Both the position numbers and the translations under genes were made by a program. DNA of 64,000 nt from B46-G9 sp964581175. Lineage in GTDB: Bacteria; Desulfobacterota; DSM-4660; Desulfatiglandales; Desulfatiglandaceae. Of this stretch, positions 23,922 through 32,879 are shown in pieces (the first letter of the stretch is position 1; each line of letters starts with the position of its first letter). The DNA lies in NCBI GenBank assembly GCA_964581175.1, contig CAZONI010000007.1, forward strand, positions 1 through 64,000, in the 5' to 3' direction. The notes below the pieces were generated by a model. The model saw only the letters and a program-made list of their open reading frames with translations. It was not told the DNA's origin and did no database searches.

Positions 23922-25904
23922 CTACCCTTCCAATTTTCTCCTTTTTGTCGCGAGCTCTTCCTGCCATCGCTCCCATTGAAACAGCAAGTTCTCCAGCTCT
24001 TCCCTCACCGCATGATATTCCTTCATCAGAGGGACAGACTTCTCTGTGTCTTTCAGAACCAGGGGATCTGCCAGAGCTTTCTCCAGCTCTTCCTGTTTCC
24101 CTTCGAGAAGGCCTATTTTCTGTTCAATAGCTTCCAACCGTTTCAGGATCGGATTGAGTGTCTCATTAGCCAGGCGCCGTCTCTCGGCCTTGTCCCGGCG
24201 TTTTGCCTTGCGATCGTATTCTCTCACCTCCGTGCGTGAAATATCCTCGGTTTTCCCGTGCCCCACTTCCTGCCCCTGGGAAACAGCATCTTTTTCCACG
24301 CGTGCAAGGTGGTCATAATACTCATACAGGTTTCCCGGATATTCATCGATATTACCGCTTCGAATATCCCATATCTTGGTGGCAAGGCGGTTCACGAAGG
24401 CCTGGTTATGCGAGACGAACAGCAAGGTCCCTTCGTATTTCTCCAGGGCATCGGTGAGTATCTCCGAGGAAGCGATGTCCAGATGATTGGTGGGTTCGTC
24501 CATGACCATGAAATTTCCCGGTTTGACCAGGAGCTTCGCCAGGGCAACCCTTGCCTTTTCTCCACCGGAAAGGACGGCTATGCGCTTGTCCACCTCCTCA
24601 CCCGAAAAGAGGAAGCTGCCGCAGATGGTCCTTACAAAGCCGATCGTTTCACGAGGAACCGCCTGGGACACCTCTTCCATAACCGTTCTCTGGGGGGCAA
24701 GCATGTCGGAGTGATGCTGGGCAAAATAGTTCATGGAAACCTCGTGACCCAGGACAATATGCCCTTTGTCAGGGGGCAATTCCCGCGCGACCATTCTCAG
24801 CAAGGTGGTTTTCCCGCACCCGTTGGGACCGATGACGGCGACCCGATCCCCCCTGAAAACGGCCAGGTCGATCCCTTCGTACAGGGATTTTGCACCGAAC
24901 CTCTTGGCGAGTCCGTGGATGGAAACCACTTCTTTCCCACTCCGCTTGACCGGTGGAAAAGTGAAGTGCATGGTCTTTTCTTTCCTGCCGGTTTGTATCA
25001 GCGCCTCTTTCTGAACCAGCTTTATCTTGCTCTGCGCCTGCCTGGCCTTCGATGCCTTGGCTCGAAATCGTTCTATGAATTTCTTTGCTTCTTTTATTTT
25101 CTGTTCCTGGTTTCTTGCCTTGGCTTCAAGTGCCCTTTTCTCCTGCTCCCGAGCCCTCAGGAAAAAATCATACTTGCCGCTGTAGGTCCGCATGCCGTCG
25201 GTCCCGAAACTGATGATGCGGCGCACCAGGCGATTCAAAAAATCGCTGTCATGGGACACCAGGACAATGGCACCCGGAAACTCGTCCAGGAACTTTTCCA
25301 GCCAGCGGACAGATGGTATGTCGAGGTGATTGGTGGGTTCGTCCAGGAGCAGGACGTCCGGCCGGCGGTAGAGGAGCGCAGCCAGGGCGGCGCGCATCTT
25401 CCATCCCCCGCTCAGGGTGGAGATATGGGCATTAAATTGCGATTGCGTGAAGCCGAGTCCCAGGAGGACTTTCTCTGCGTCGTATGCGGGGAACCGCACG
25501 GAAATTTGATCGAGATGCTGGTGAATCTCGGCAAGCTTTTCCGCAAGAATCGCCTGTTTCGCCGGATCGGAAGTTTCCTTCAGGGACTGTTCCACTCGTC
25601 GAAGTTGCCCGTTGAGGGCGTTACGGCCGGGCACGGAATCAAGGACGTACGGGAGAAGCAAACCGGAAAGTTCCGCCTTCAGGTCCTGGGGCAAATACCC
25701 CATGGTAACGCCTTTTTGTACCCGTATCTCTCCGTCGTCCGGCAACATTTCTCCCACGAGCAACCGGAGCAGCGTAGTCTTGCCGGAACCATTCCTTCCC
25801 ACAAGACCGATCCGGTCACCGGGGGTGATCTGAAATCCAACAGCATCGAAGAGGTTCCTGCCTGAAAGGAACAAGGAAAGGTTATTAACAGTGACGAGGC
25901 TCAA
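23922..25904 (-). CDS. ABC-F family ATPase (Uup/EttA-like)
   Basis: 660 aa with two ABC cassettes in one chain and no membrane segments. The first has GRNGSGKTTLL and LSGGWKMRAALAALL; the second has GPNGCGKTTLL and LSGGEKARVALAKLL. Each is followed by DEPTNHLDI. A charged linker (about residues 240-300) joins them, and a C-terminal coiled coil (about 560-655) resembles that of Uup. ABC-F proteins act on ribosomes or, for Uup, on DNA recombination intermediates. The tail favours the Uup side, moderately. Confidence 0.9.
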   Translation of the reverse strand: MSLVTVNNLSLFLSGRNLFDAVGFQITPGDRIGLVGRNGSGKTTLLRLLVGEMLPDDGEIRVQKGVTMGYLPQDLKAELSGLLLPYVLDSVPGRNALNGQLRRVEQSLKETSDPAKQAILAEKLAEIHQHLDQISVRFPAYDAEKVLLGLGFTQSQFNAHISTLSGGWKMRAALAALLYRRPDVLLLDEPTNHLDIPSVRWLEKFLDEFPGAIVLVSHDSDFLNRLVRRIISFGTDGMRTYSGKYDFFLRAREQEKRALEAKARNQEQKIKEAKKFIERFRAKASKARQAQSKIKLVQKEALIQTGRKEKTMHFTFPPVKRSGKEVVSIHGLAKRFGAKSLYEGIDLAVFRGDRVAVIGPNGCGKTTLLRMVARELPPDKGHIVLGHEVSMNYFAQHHSDMLAPQRTVMEEVSQAVPRETIGFVRTICGSFLFSGEEVDKRIAVLSGGEKARVALAKLLVKPGNFMVMDEPTNHLDIASSEILTDALEKYEGTLLFVSHNQAFVNRLATKIWDIRSGNIDEYPGNLYEYYDHLARVEKDAVSQGQEVGHGKTEDISRTEVREYDRKAKRRDKAERRRLANETLNPILKRLEAIEQKIGLLEGKQEELEKALADPLVLKDTEKSVPLMKEYHAVREELENLLFQWERWQEELATKRRKLEG

Positions 25905-25916
25905 TTCGACGGATTC

Positions 25917-26228
25917 CTACCCGACGATCTTCTTTATTTTGTCGGCCTTTTTTTTCACATCCATCACCTTCTTGACCCCGGGCACTTGTTCCAGGACCTT
26001 GCCGGCCACTTTTGCCTCAATGCTCGGCGTACCCGATTTTTCTTCAGAATCCTTCTCCTCCATCTTCTTGGCCGGCTCAGGTTCTCCTCGGATGTCGTTC
26101 TTGATGTTCTTGAACTCCCGGACTGCTCCTCCGATACCCTTCCCGATCTCGGGAAGCCGCTTGGCGCCAAAAATTAACAGTACGATGACAAGGATAATGA
26201 TTAATTCAGTTGGTCCAAGCCCAAACAT
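25917..26228 (-). CDS. tatA: Sec-independent translocase subunit TatA/TatB
   Basis: 103 aa from the ATG at 26228 with AAAGGAGGG upstream. The single N-terminal helix ELIIILVIVLLIFGAKRLPE and the following amphipathic helix are the TatA/B signature. FGLGPTEL at the start is TatA/B-like, and the charged tail of about 65 residues is long for TatA and short for TatB. No tatC is in the window. It serves export of folded proteins such as the Tat-signal binding protein at 15566. It lies 12 bases before the ABC-F gene and may be co-transcribed with it. Confidence 0.88.
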   Translation of the reverse strand: MFGLGPTELIIILVIVLLIFGAKRLPEIGKGIGGAVREFKNIKNDIRGEPEPAKKMEEKDSEEKSGTPSIEAKVAGKVLEQVPGVKKVMDVKKKADKIKKIVG

Positions 26229-26350
26229 GTATTTCCCTCCTTTCAAAACGAGCGCCATTAGATTCCGGCAGCGCCCTGAGACGTCATCTACGTGAACTTC
26301 CTGACGCGGTTCAATTGGCGGTTGATGACTCCATACCGCACCGGAAGCAT

Positions 26351-26380
26351 ATCATATGACAGAGTGTACACTCTTGTAAA
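26351..26380 (-). promoter_or_regulatory. candidate regulated promoter of tatA with a 14-base palindrome in the spacer
   Basis: The minus strand has TTTACA (26375-26380), an 18-base spacer, then TATGAT (26351-26356). The spacer contains the perfect palindrome AGAGTGTACACTCT (26361-26374). A protein bound there would sit between the two promoter boxes. The leader to the tatA ATG is about 115 bases. Confidence 0.5.
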
Positions 26381-26424
26381 GCATCGAAATCTGACTCCCG
26401 TCAGGACTATCCTACCGCTGGAGT

Positions 26425-28719
26425 TTATCCCATAACCCTTTTTACAATCGTCTTCAACGGCCCCTCGTATCGTTTTACGATCATCACCGGCGTCTGGGAA
26501 TACCGCGCCACCTTTTCCGGGATCTCCCCGAACAGGACGCTGGAAAAAATCCCTTCCTTGGATGCTCCGAGGACAATAAGGTCATACTCTTTGCCTGCTC
26601 TCACCAGTGCTTCCGCGATTCTCTTTCCCTCAATCAGCTGTACCTGGGCCTTTCCTTCCAGCCCGGTAATACGGGTGGTCTTCCTGATCCACTCTCGTGC
26701 CATTTCACGCTGGTACTCGTTTGCGTCAGACGGCACCACGTAACAACAGCTTACCTCGTATCCATACGCCTCCCTGTAGCGAGCCACGAGTTCGGCTGCC
26801 AGGGTAGCGTGGGGGCCTCCTGCAGTCGGAATCAGAATGCGCTTTATCGTAGGGGCCGCGTTGAGCTTGACCGTGATCAAATCACAGGGCACCAAACGAA
26901 CGGTCTTATCGGTTACCTCGCCGAAAATACGGTCGCGGGTAGTGGTATATCCCTTCCATCCCATAAGGACCAGGGAGGCCTTCTCCGTCACGGCGGCCTC
27001 GATGATGCCGTCATAGACATGGTGCGCAATACGGAGAGCCGAGCGGGTTTCCACCCCCTGTTCCCTGCCGTAACGGATGGCCGTTTTCAGGAGAGGCGTC
27101 TTGTGATGGACCCATCGCATTCCTTCGTGGGGGGGGAGGTTAATGGGGATGTCAACTACCCCGAGAACGATGATCTCTCCTTTATGCGCCTTCGCAAGAG
27201 GAATCGCAAGTTTCATCAGCGGAATGACGTTATCCGGATTATGCAATGGGATGAGGATCCGGTAGTCATAAGAAGTCTCATTCTTCGGCTGTTGGACAGC
27301 GAGCACCTGGGGCATCTCCGCGGCCGTTGTCTTCTCAAAATACACAAAGTAGACGAAGAGCCCCACGATGATCCAGGCGATGGTTATGTACCACGCCCGT
27401 GCGTCGAAATTGAACTGCCCGATGGCCAGGATCAGGTTGAGTACAATTGCCGCTATGGGGGTAACGGGATAAAACGGTACCCGAAAACCGCCTTTCAGCT
27501 CCGGAAACTTACGGCGCAGGGCAATGAGGGAAAGATTGACCAGCATAAAGGTCAACAGGAACATGACACTGGCTGCGGATCCGATAACATGAATGGGAAA
27601 GAGCACCGCCATAAGAAGGATAATTACCCCGGTCACTGCAATGGCGATGTGAGGCGTCCTTCGGTGGGGATGAATCGTACTGATCGAGCGGGGAAGCATT
27701 TTGTCGCGGCTCATGGAAAACGCCACGCGGGAAGATGCCAGGATCGTGGCATTCAAGGCGGATACGGTGGAAAGCAATCCTCCGAAAATGATGAGTGCGA
27801 CCCCGAAGAACGGCATAAAATTTTCCGCTGCCTTGGCAATCGCCGTTTCCTGGTAGCGCCCGAGGAACTCCCAGGATGTGCCGGAATCCGGCCGGATGGC
27901 CCCGATACAGACCACCAGAACGAGCAGGTAAATTGAAATGGTCACAACAAGGGAAATCAACGTGGCCTTGGGAATGGTTTCCTCCGGGTTCTTGATCTCT
28001 TCGGCGACGGTCGCAATGAGGTCGTAACCTTCAAAAGCGATGAAGGTAAGCCCCATGGCCATCACAACGCCTCCGAAACCTTTCGGGAAGAAAGGCCTGA
28101 AGCTTGCCGCCGCTTCAACCGGGATGTGAAATATCTGTTTCAACCCATACAGGATGAATATGCCGAGGATAACAATCTTGGCCATGGTAATGACGTTTTC
28201 CACGCTGCCGGTCAGTGCCGTTCCCCGCATGTTGATGAGGATGAAAACAACACCTACCACCGCCGTCATAACCAGTGCCGGCGCATTATGGCCCATTGCA
28301 GAAAATACGAATTTAGAAAGTCCAGGGAAATAGTGGTGGACGAATTCCCAGAAATAACTTCCAAACCCCCGGGCGTAGAGGGCGCAGGCAATAATGTAAC
28401 AAAACCACAGCATCCACCCGGAGACGAATCCAGCCGGTCCCGGGAACGCCTTTCTGATGTATGAATATCCGCCCCCCGACCTTGGATATGCCGAAGCGAG
28501 CTCCGCGTAGCAGAGCGCGGTAAGGAGGGTAACAACACCGTTGAGAGCAAAAGCCAGCAGTGCTGCGGGGCCGGCTTCACCGGCCGCCATTCCGGTCAGC
28601 ACAAAAATCCCCGCGCCGATCATCGCTCCGATCCCGATCATGGTCGCGTCGAATGTGCCTAAATCGCGGGCAAATGAGACTCCGGCGGCGTCATCAGCGT
28701 TCTTTTTCGATACTGGCAT
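26425..28719 (-). CDS. APC-family amino acid permease with two C-terminal universal stress domains
   Basis: 764 aa. Residues about 15-475 are a 12-helix amino acid/polyamine/organocation transporter, starting with GIGAMIGAGIFVLTG and containing FIAFEGYDLIATVAEEIKNP. Residues about 485-755 form two UspA-like domains: the first opens YRILIPLHN, and the second opens KRILIPTAGG and ends LIVLGASKEGIFSSVLFGEIPEK. A Usp tail on a permease is known for cationic amino acid transporters and probably senses ATP/AMP. It is a single gene flanked by gaps of 196 and 180 bases. The substrate is not readable. Confidence 0.9.
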   Translation of the reverse strand: MPVSKKNADDAAGVSFARDLGTFDATMIGIGAMIGAGIFVLTGMAAGEAGPAALLAFALNGVVTLLTALCYAELASAYPRSGGGYSYIRKAFPGPAGFVSGWMLWFCYIIACALYARGFGSYFWEFVHHYFPGLSKFVFSAMGHNAPALVMTAVVGVVFILINMRGTALTGSVENVITMAKIVILGIFILYGLKQIFHIPVEAAASFRPFFPKGFGGVVMAMGLTFIAFEGYDLIATVAEEIKNPEETIPKATLISLVVTISIYLLVLVVCIGAIRPDSGTSWEFLGRYQETAIAKAAENFMPFFGVALIIFGGLLSTVSALNATILASSRVAFSMSRDKMLPRSISTIHPHRRTPHIAIAVTGVIILLMAVLFPIHVIGSAASVMFLLTFMLVNLSLIALRRKFPELKGGFRVPFYPVTPIAAIVLNLILAIGQFNFDARAWYITIAWIIVGLFVYFVYFEKTTAAEMPQVLAVQQPKNETSYDYRILIPLHNPDNVIPLMKLAIPLAKAHKGEIIVLGVVDIPINLPPHEGMRWVHHKTPLLKTAIRYGREQGVETRSALRIAHHVYDGIIEAAVTEKASLVLMGWKGYTTTRDRIFGEVTDKTVRLVPCDLITVKLNAAPTIKRILIPTAGGPHATLAAELVARYREAYGYEVSCCYVVPSDANEYQREMAREWIRKTTRITGLEGKAQVQLIEGKRIAEALVRAGKEYDLIVLGASKEGIFSSVLFGEIPEKVARYSQTPVMIVKRYEGPLKTIVKRVMG

Positions 28720-28899
28720 TTTCCTGCTCCGTCCTGTGCTCTCCGTTTAATTCCCTGTGAGCTCGGCCCGGGATAATCCGTTGCACCTTACACCAGATAA
28801 AGTCTGTCCCGCAAGTCTTGATCCCGCATGAAAGGAAAAGGCATGCTCAATGGATGAGTGTTTCAAGTATTTACGTGTTCAGCTGAAATAGAACGCATC

Positions 28900-29409
28900 T
28901 CATGGATGGGACCGGGAAGGGCCCTCTCCCAGAAGGTTCAAAAAACCATCCAGGGAAAAAGGGATGCCCCGGCCTTGTTCAAGGAGTCCTATGCCCTCCC
29001 GCCCAAAAAGAGCGGCCGTGACGCCGGGGCCGCTGCCCTTTTCGTTTTCGCAGTACGGAGTGATTATACCGCAGCTCGGGCTCCTGTCCTTCACAATGGC
29101 CAAAGAAGCACCCAGCATCCGCGCCAGTCGCAGTGCCTCATAAGCTCCTTTTCTGAATGCCCCGGTGAAAGCCCTTCCCTCTGCGTCTACGACCTGCCCC
29201 GCACCGTCCAGAACATCCGATCCGTCTCCGTGGATTATGCTCGCCGGAGGGCGAGGGGTAGGCAGTCCTCCCAGTTGTTCCGGACAAAAAGGAATGATAT
29301 GAACGGAAGCAAGAGCGGACGTGAGATCGGGGCAGAGATTGTGCCTGCCATCGTACCTGCACCGCACTCCGAGGAGGCAGGCACTGACAAGAACAGGGGT
29401 TCCTTTCAT
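28900..29409 (-). CDS. DUF523 family protein (YbbK-like)
   Basis: 169 aa from the ATG at 29409, preceded by GAGGTG and 13 bases after the purM stop; longer readings would run into purM. Family motifs are VLVSACLLGVRCRYDG at the N-terminus, FCPEQLGGLPTPRPP in the middle and DRSPSCG further on, with conserved cysteines that suggest metal or thiol chemistry. Function unknown. It is co-transcribed with purM. Confidence 0.85.
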   Translation of the reverse strand: MKGTPVLVSACLLGVRCRYDGRHNLCPDLTSALASVHIIPFCPEQLGGLPTPRPPASIIHGDGSDVLDGAGQVVDAEGRAFTGAFRKGAYEALRLARMLGASLAIVKDRSPSCGIITPYCENEKGSGPGVTAALFGREGIGLLEQGRGIPFSLDGFLNLLGEGPSRSHP

Positions 29410-29422
29410 ACGAAGAAGCACC

Positions 29423-30478
29423 TCATCCGACAAACTGGACCGCCTCTTCATCATCCCCCCGGGACTCGATCCTGCCGATGTGATAGGCTGTTTCGCCCAT
29501 GGCCTTGAGCCGTAAAAGAACTTCATTCGTCTCTTCTTCGCTGACGACGATTACCAGCCCCAGGCCGTTATTAAAGGTGCGCAGCATCTCCTCGTCCGAA
29601 ATCTGAGCCACCTTCTGCAGAAAACAGAACACGGGCGGAACAGTCCAGGTAGAACGATCGATAATGACCTTGCAGGGTCCGGGCAGGATTCTGGGCAAAT
29701 TATCCGTGAGTCCCCCGCCGGTAATATGGGAAATGCCATGAATCCGAAAATCGCGCCTCAGGTTGTTGATGGCCCTTGCGTAGATACGCGTCGGTTCCAA
29801 GAGTTCGTCTCCGAGGGTGCGTCCGAAATCAGGCACATATTCCTTCACGGACATTTTCAGACCTTCGAAAAAGATCTTGCGCACCAGAGAATACCCGTTG
29901 CTATGGAGACCGCTTGAGGCGATTCCGATCAGTTGATGGCCCACGGCAATTTCCGATCCGTCAAGCAGTTCTTCATTTTCCGCAAGCCCCACGACGAAGC
30001 CGGCCACGTCGTACTCCCCTTCCGCGTAAAATCCCGGCATCTCGGCTGTTTCCCCGCCGATAAGAGAACATCCGGCTTCAAGGCAGCCGACCGCTATACC
30101 CTTCACAATCTCCTGGGCCACACGCAAATCCAGCTTTGCCATCGATATATAATCGAGAAAAAAGAGAGGGGTAGCGCCCTGGACCATGATATCGTTGACG
30201 CACATGGCGACCAGATCAATGCCGATGGTATCGTGTTTGTCCATCAGGAAGGCGATCTTCAGTTTGGTCCCCACACCGTCCGTGGAAGCTACAAGCACGG
30301 GATTCTTGATACGCTGGACATTCAGAGAATGGACCCCCGCAAAGCCTCCGATATCGGTTATTACCCCTGACTTGAATGTCTTAGTGACAATCGGCCTGAT
30401 GAGGTCGACAAATCGCTTTCCCGCAGCTATGTCTACCCCCGCCTCAGCGTACTGGTCGCGTCCTGAATCCCTTTTCAT
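29423..30478 (-). CDS. purM: phosphoribosylformylglycinamidine cyclo-ligase
   Basis: 351 aa, full length. It closes the imidazole ring in purine synthesis (FGAM plus ATP gives AIR). Signatures are AGVDIAAG near the start, STDGVGTKLKIAF, GGETAEMPGFY and HITGGGLTDNLPRI. It is cytoplasmic. A strong promoter lies 63-92 bases upstream. The DUF523 gene follows closely. Confidence 0.95.
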   Translation of the reverse strand: MKRDSGRDQYAEAGVDIAAGKRFVDLIRPIVTKTFKSGVITDIGGFAGVHSLNVQRIKNPVLVASTDGVGTKLKIAFLMDKHDTIGIDLVAMCVNDIMVQGATPLFFLDYISMAKLDLRVAQEIVKGIAVGCLEAGCSLIGGETAEMPGFYAEGEYDVAGFVVGLAENEELLDGSEIAVGHQLIGIASSGLHSNGYSLVRKIFFEGLKMSVKEYVPDFGRTLGDELLEPTRIYARAINNLRRDFRIHGISHITGGGLTDNLPRILPGPCKVIIDRSTWTVPPVFCFLQKVAQISDEEMLRTFNNGLGLVIVVSEEETNEVLLRLKAMGETAYHIGRIESRGDDEEAVQFVG

Positions 30479-30540
30479 CGATTTTCCGATCCCTGAAATA
30501 GTGAGTGATTGACCGAGGTTCCAACCTTTATAAGAGATTT

Positions 30541-30570
30541 ATTATATCGTTCGATCATTTTGATTGTCAA
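30541..30570 (-). promoter_or_regulatory. sigma-70 promoter of purM
   Basis: The minus strand has TTGACA (30565-30570), 18 bases, then a perfect TATAAT (30541-30546), in the divergent gap between purM and recG. Confidence 0.75.
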
Positions 30571-30622
30571 ATCTTTTCAATTTCTCCTTGTCACGGAAGA
30601 AAGTGTTTGTTAATGAAATTCT

Positions 30623-32740
30623 ATGATTGCATGTCCCTGGCAATACCTTGAAAAGATTTTGGAATTGGGACAGCCGCTGACCTGCCTCAAAGGTGTCGGC
30701 TCCAAGCGTGCCCGCCTTCTCGCCGAGAAAGGAATCAAGAGCATCCTGGATTTGTTCTATTTTTTGCCGACAAGGTATGAGGACAGAACCCGCCTTCTGG
30801 CCATCGGCGACGCAGCCGACGGGGAACGGACATGGGTGTCCGGTACTATCGTGTCCGCGCGAGAAGACTTCTTCCCAAGGAGCCGAAAGCGTCTTTTCAG
30901 GGTCCTGATCGAAGACCCGTCCGGGCGGCTTCACCTCGTCTGGTTTCACTACCGGAAGGCACACCTGGCGTGTATGGCAAGAAAAGGGGCAACACTTCTC
31001 GCCTTCGGCCGGATTCAGGGGAGCGGAAGTCAAAGGCAGATGATCCACCCGGAAATCATGCCCGGTATCCCGGAACAAACAAAGGACTTCCTCGCGGTCA
31101 ACCCCGTCTACCCTGCGATTGATGGAGTATCCCAACACACCATGAAACTGTTGATCTCGACGGCCTTCAGACTATATGGAGATTGCCTTCCGGACCCGCT
31201 TCCCGCTGACATTCGACAATCCCGGGCCCTGCCGGAGCTCGTGCGGGCTCTCAGAGAGGTCCACATGCCTCCCGTTCAGAGTTCAGTGCGCCTGCTGAAT
31301 GCCATGGAGACCCAGGGTCACCGCAGGCTCCGATTCGATCTTGCCTTCAAGACCATGCTCAACCTGTCTCTCAGGAAGAAGGCCCGCAAAGGCCGGCCGG
31401 TTAAACCGCTCACCGTGCCTTCGGATCTGGAAAAACGGCTCCACGCGATCCTGCCCTTTACCTTGACAGGGGGGCAGCGCAATGCGTTGCGGGACATCTT
31501 GCGGGATTTCGGGACTGGATACCCCATGAGCCGATTAATTCAGGGAGACGTTGGCTGCGGAAAAACTGTTGTTGCAGCTATTGCGGCCTACGTTGCGATC
31601 CGCAATGAAAGACAGGTTGCCTTCATGGCTCCCACACAGGTGCTCGCCCGGCAACACTGGGCATCCTTTCGGAATCTCTCCGGTACAATGGGCTTCGAAC
31701 CGGCGCTGCTCACCAGTTCCCTGAAGGCAACGGAACGGAAAAGGATTTACGAGGAAATCCGGGAGGGCAAGGTGAATGTCATAATCGGCACTCAGGCGCT
31801 TGTCCAGGAGTCATTGACCTTTTCCCACCTGGGCCTGGCCATCATTGATGAGCAACACCGTTTCGGTGTCAGGCAGCGTGCACTCCTTGACAGCAAGGGG
31901 AATCGTCCCCATCTGCTGGCCATGTCGGCAACCCCGATCCCCAGAACCCTCTGCATGACCTTTTACGGGGACATGGATATCTCGACTATCCGGGAATTCC
32001 CGAAGGGCCGTTTGCCGGTCGTAACCCGCCTGGTGGAGAGAAGCAGGAAAACAACCGTGTACCGGTTCCTGAAAAAACGGCTCGAAGCCGGACAGCAGGC
32101 ACTGGTAATCTGTCCGGTTATCGAGGCAGTGGAAGACGAAGACCTGAAGGACGCCGTGGAAATGGCCGAGAAGCTGGAACATCTTTTCTCTCCCCTGTTT
32201 CGTGTTGCGTTGATCCATGGACGCCTTCCTGCTCGCCAAAAAGATGCAATTATGGAAGATTTTCGAAATGGCGGTATCCATCTTCTCGTGAGCACTACGG
32301 TCGTTGAGGTGGGGATCCATGTCCCCAACGCCTCGGTGATGGTCATTGAACAGCCGGAAAGATTCGGCCTGGCACAGCTTCACCAGTTGCGCGGGAGGAT
32401 CGGGCGCGGCCCCGTTCAAGGGGTGTGTCTTCTGATGCTCTCGGACCATCTCACTGAGCAGTCAAGAAAGCGGCTTGCTGTTCTGACCCGGTCGACCGAC
32501 GGTTTTGAGATCGCGAGGAAAGATTTGGAACTGCGGGGACACGGGGAAATCATGGGGGTGAAACAGGCGGGGACGGGGGAATGGGACATCCTGGACGTAC
32601 TCAGGGATCCTGATCTCTTCATGGCGGCACGGGAAGAAGCAGAAAAGATCGTGAAAGAAGACCCCGGATTCATCCAGCCATCTTCCCTGCCTCTGCAGGA
32701 GATACTGGAGCCGGAATGGAAAACGCCTCTGGAAATATAG
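30623..32740 (+). CDS. recG: ATP-dependent DNA helicase RecG
   Basis: 705 aa. The wedge domain (about 1-270) binds branched DNA and begins with LTCLKGVGSKRARLL. The helicase core has LIQGDVGCGKTVVA (Walker A), IIDEQHRFGVRQR, MSATPIPRTL, and RGRIGRGPVQGVCLL in the second RecA fold. It regresses stalled forks and processes Holliday junctions. No clear ribosome site precedes the ATG, so the start is by length and similarity. It is divergent from purM. Confidence 0.95.
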   Translation: MIACPWQYLEKILELGQPLTCLKGVGSKRARLLAEKGIKSILDLFYFLPTRYEDRTRLLAIGDAADGERTWVSGTIVSAREDFFPRSRKRLFRVLIEDPSGRLHLVWFHYRKAHLACMARKGATLLAFGRIQGSGSQRQMIHPEIMPGIPEQTKDFLAVNPVYPAIDGVSQHTMKLLISTAFRLYGDCLPDPLPADIRQSRALPELVRALREVHMPPVQSSVRLLNAMETQGHRRLRFDLAFKTMLNLSLRKKARKGRPVKPLTVPSDLEKRLHAILPFTLTGGQRNALRDILRDFGTGYPMSRLIQGDVGCGKTVVAAIAAYVAIRNERQVAFMAPTQVLARQHWASFRNLSGTMGFEPALLTSSLKATERKRIYEEIREGKVNVIIGTQALVQESLTFSHLGLAIIDEQHRFGVRQRALLDSKGNRPHLLAMSATPIPRTLCMTFYGDMDISTIREFPKGRLPVVTRLVERSRKTTVYRFLKKRLEAGQQALVICPVIEAVEDEDLKDAVEMAEKLEHLFSPLFRVALIHGRLPARQKDAIMEDFRNGGIHLLVSTTVVEVGIHVPNASVMVIEQPERFGLAQLHQLRGRIGRGPVQGVCLLMLSDHLTEQSRKRLAVLTRSTDGFEIARKDLELRGHGEIMGVKQAGTGEWDILDVLRDPDLFMAAREEAEKIVKEDPGFIQPSSLPLQEILEPEWKTPLEI

Positions 32741-32879
32741 ATGATTTGGTTACAACTAATCTTTTGCTTTTTTTCGGCCGGTGAGGTAAAAAATACATTT
32801 TTGTGCCCGGGAAATTCTTCGGTTCAGGAGGATATCCCGTGGGTAATTGTATCGCGCTGTGCACGCAAGGAGACTGATT

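Noticed and set aside
24258..25865. 535-codon open frame on the plus strand
   Set aside because: It is antisense to the ABC-F ATPase gene, has no family motif, and the ABC-F frame carries all Walker and signature motifs. Long antisense frames are common in G+C-rich genes.
26809..27936. 375-codon open frame on the plus strand
   Set aside because: Antisense to the APC permease; no ribosome site and no motif.
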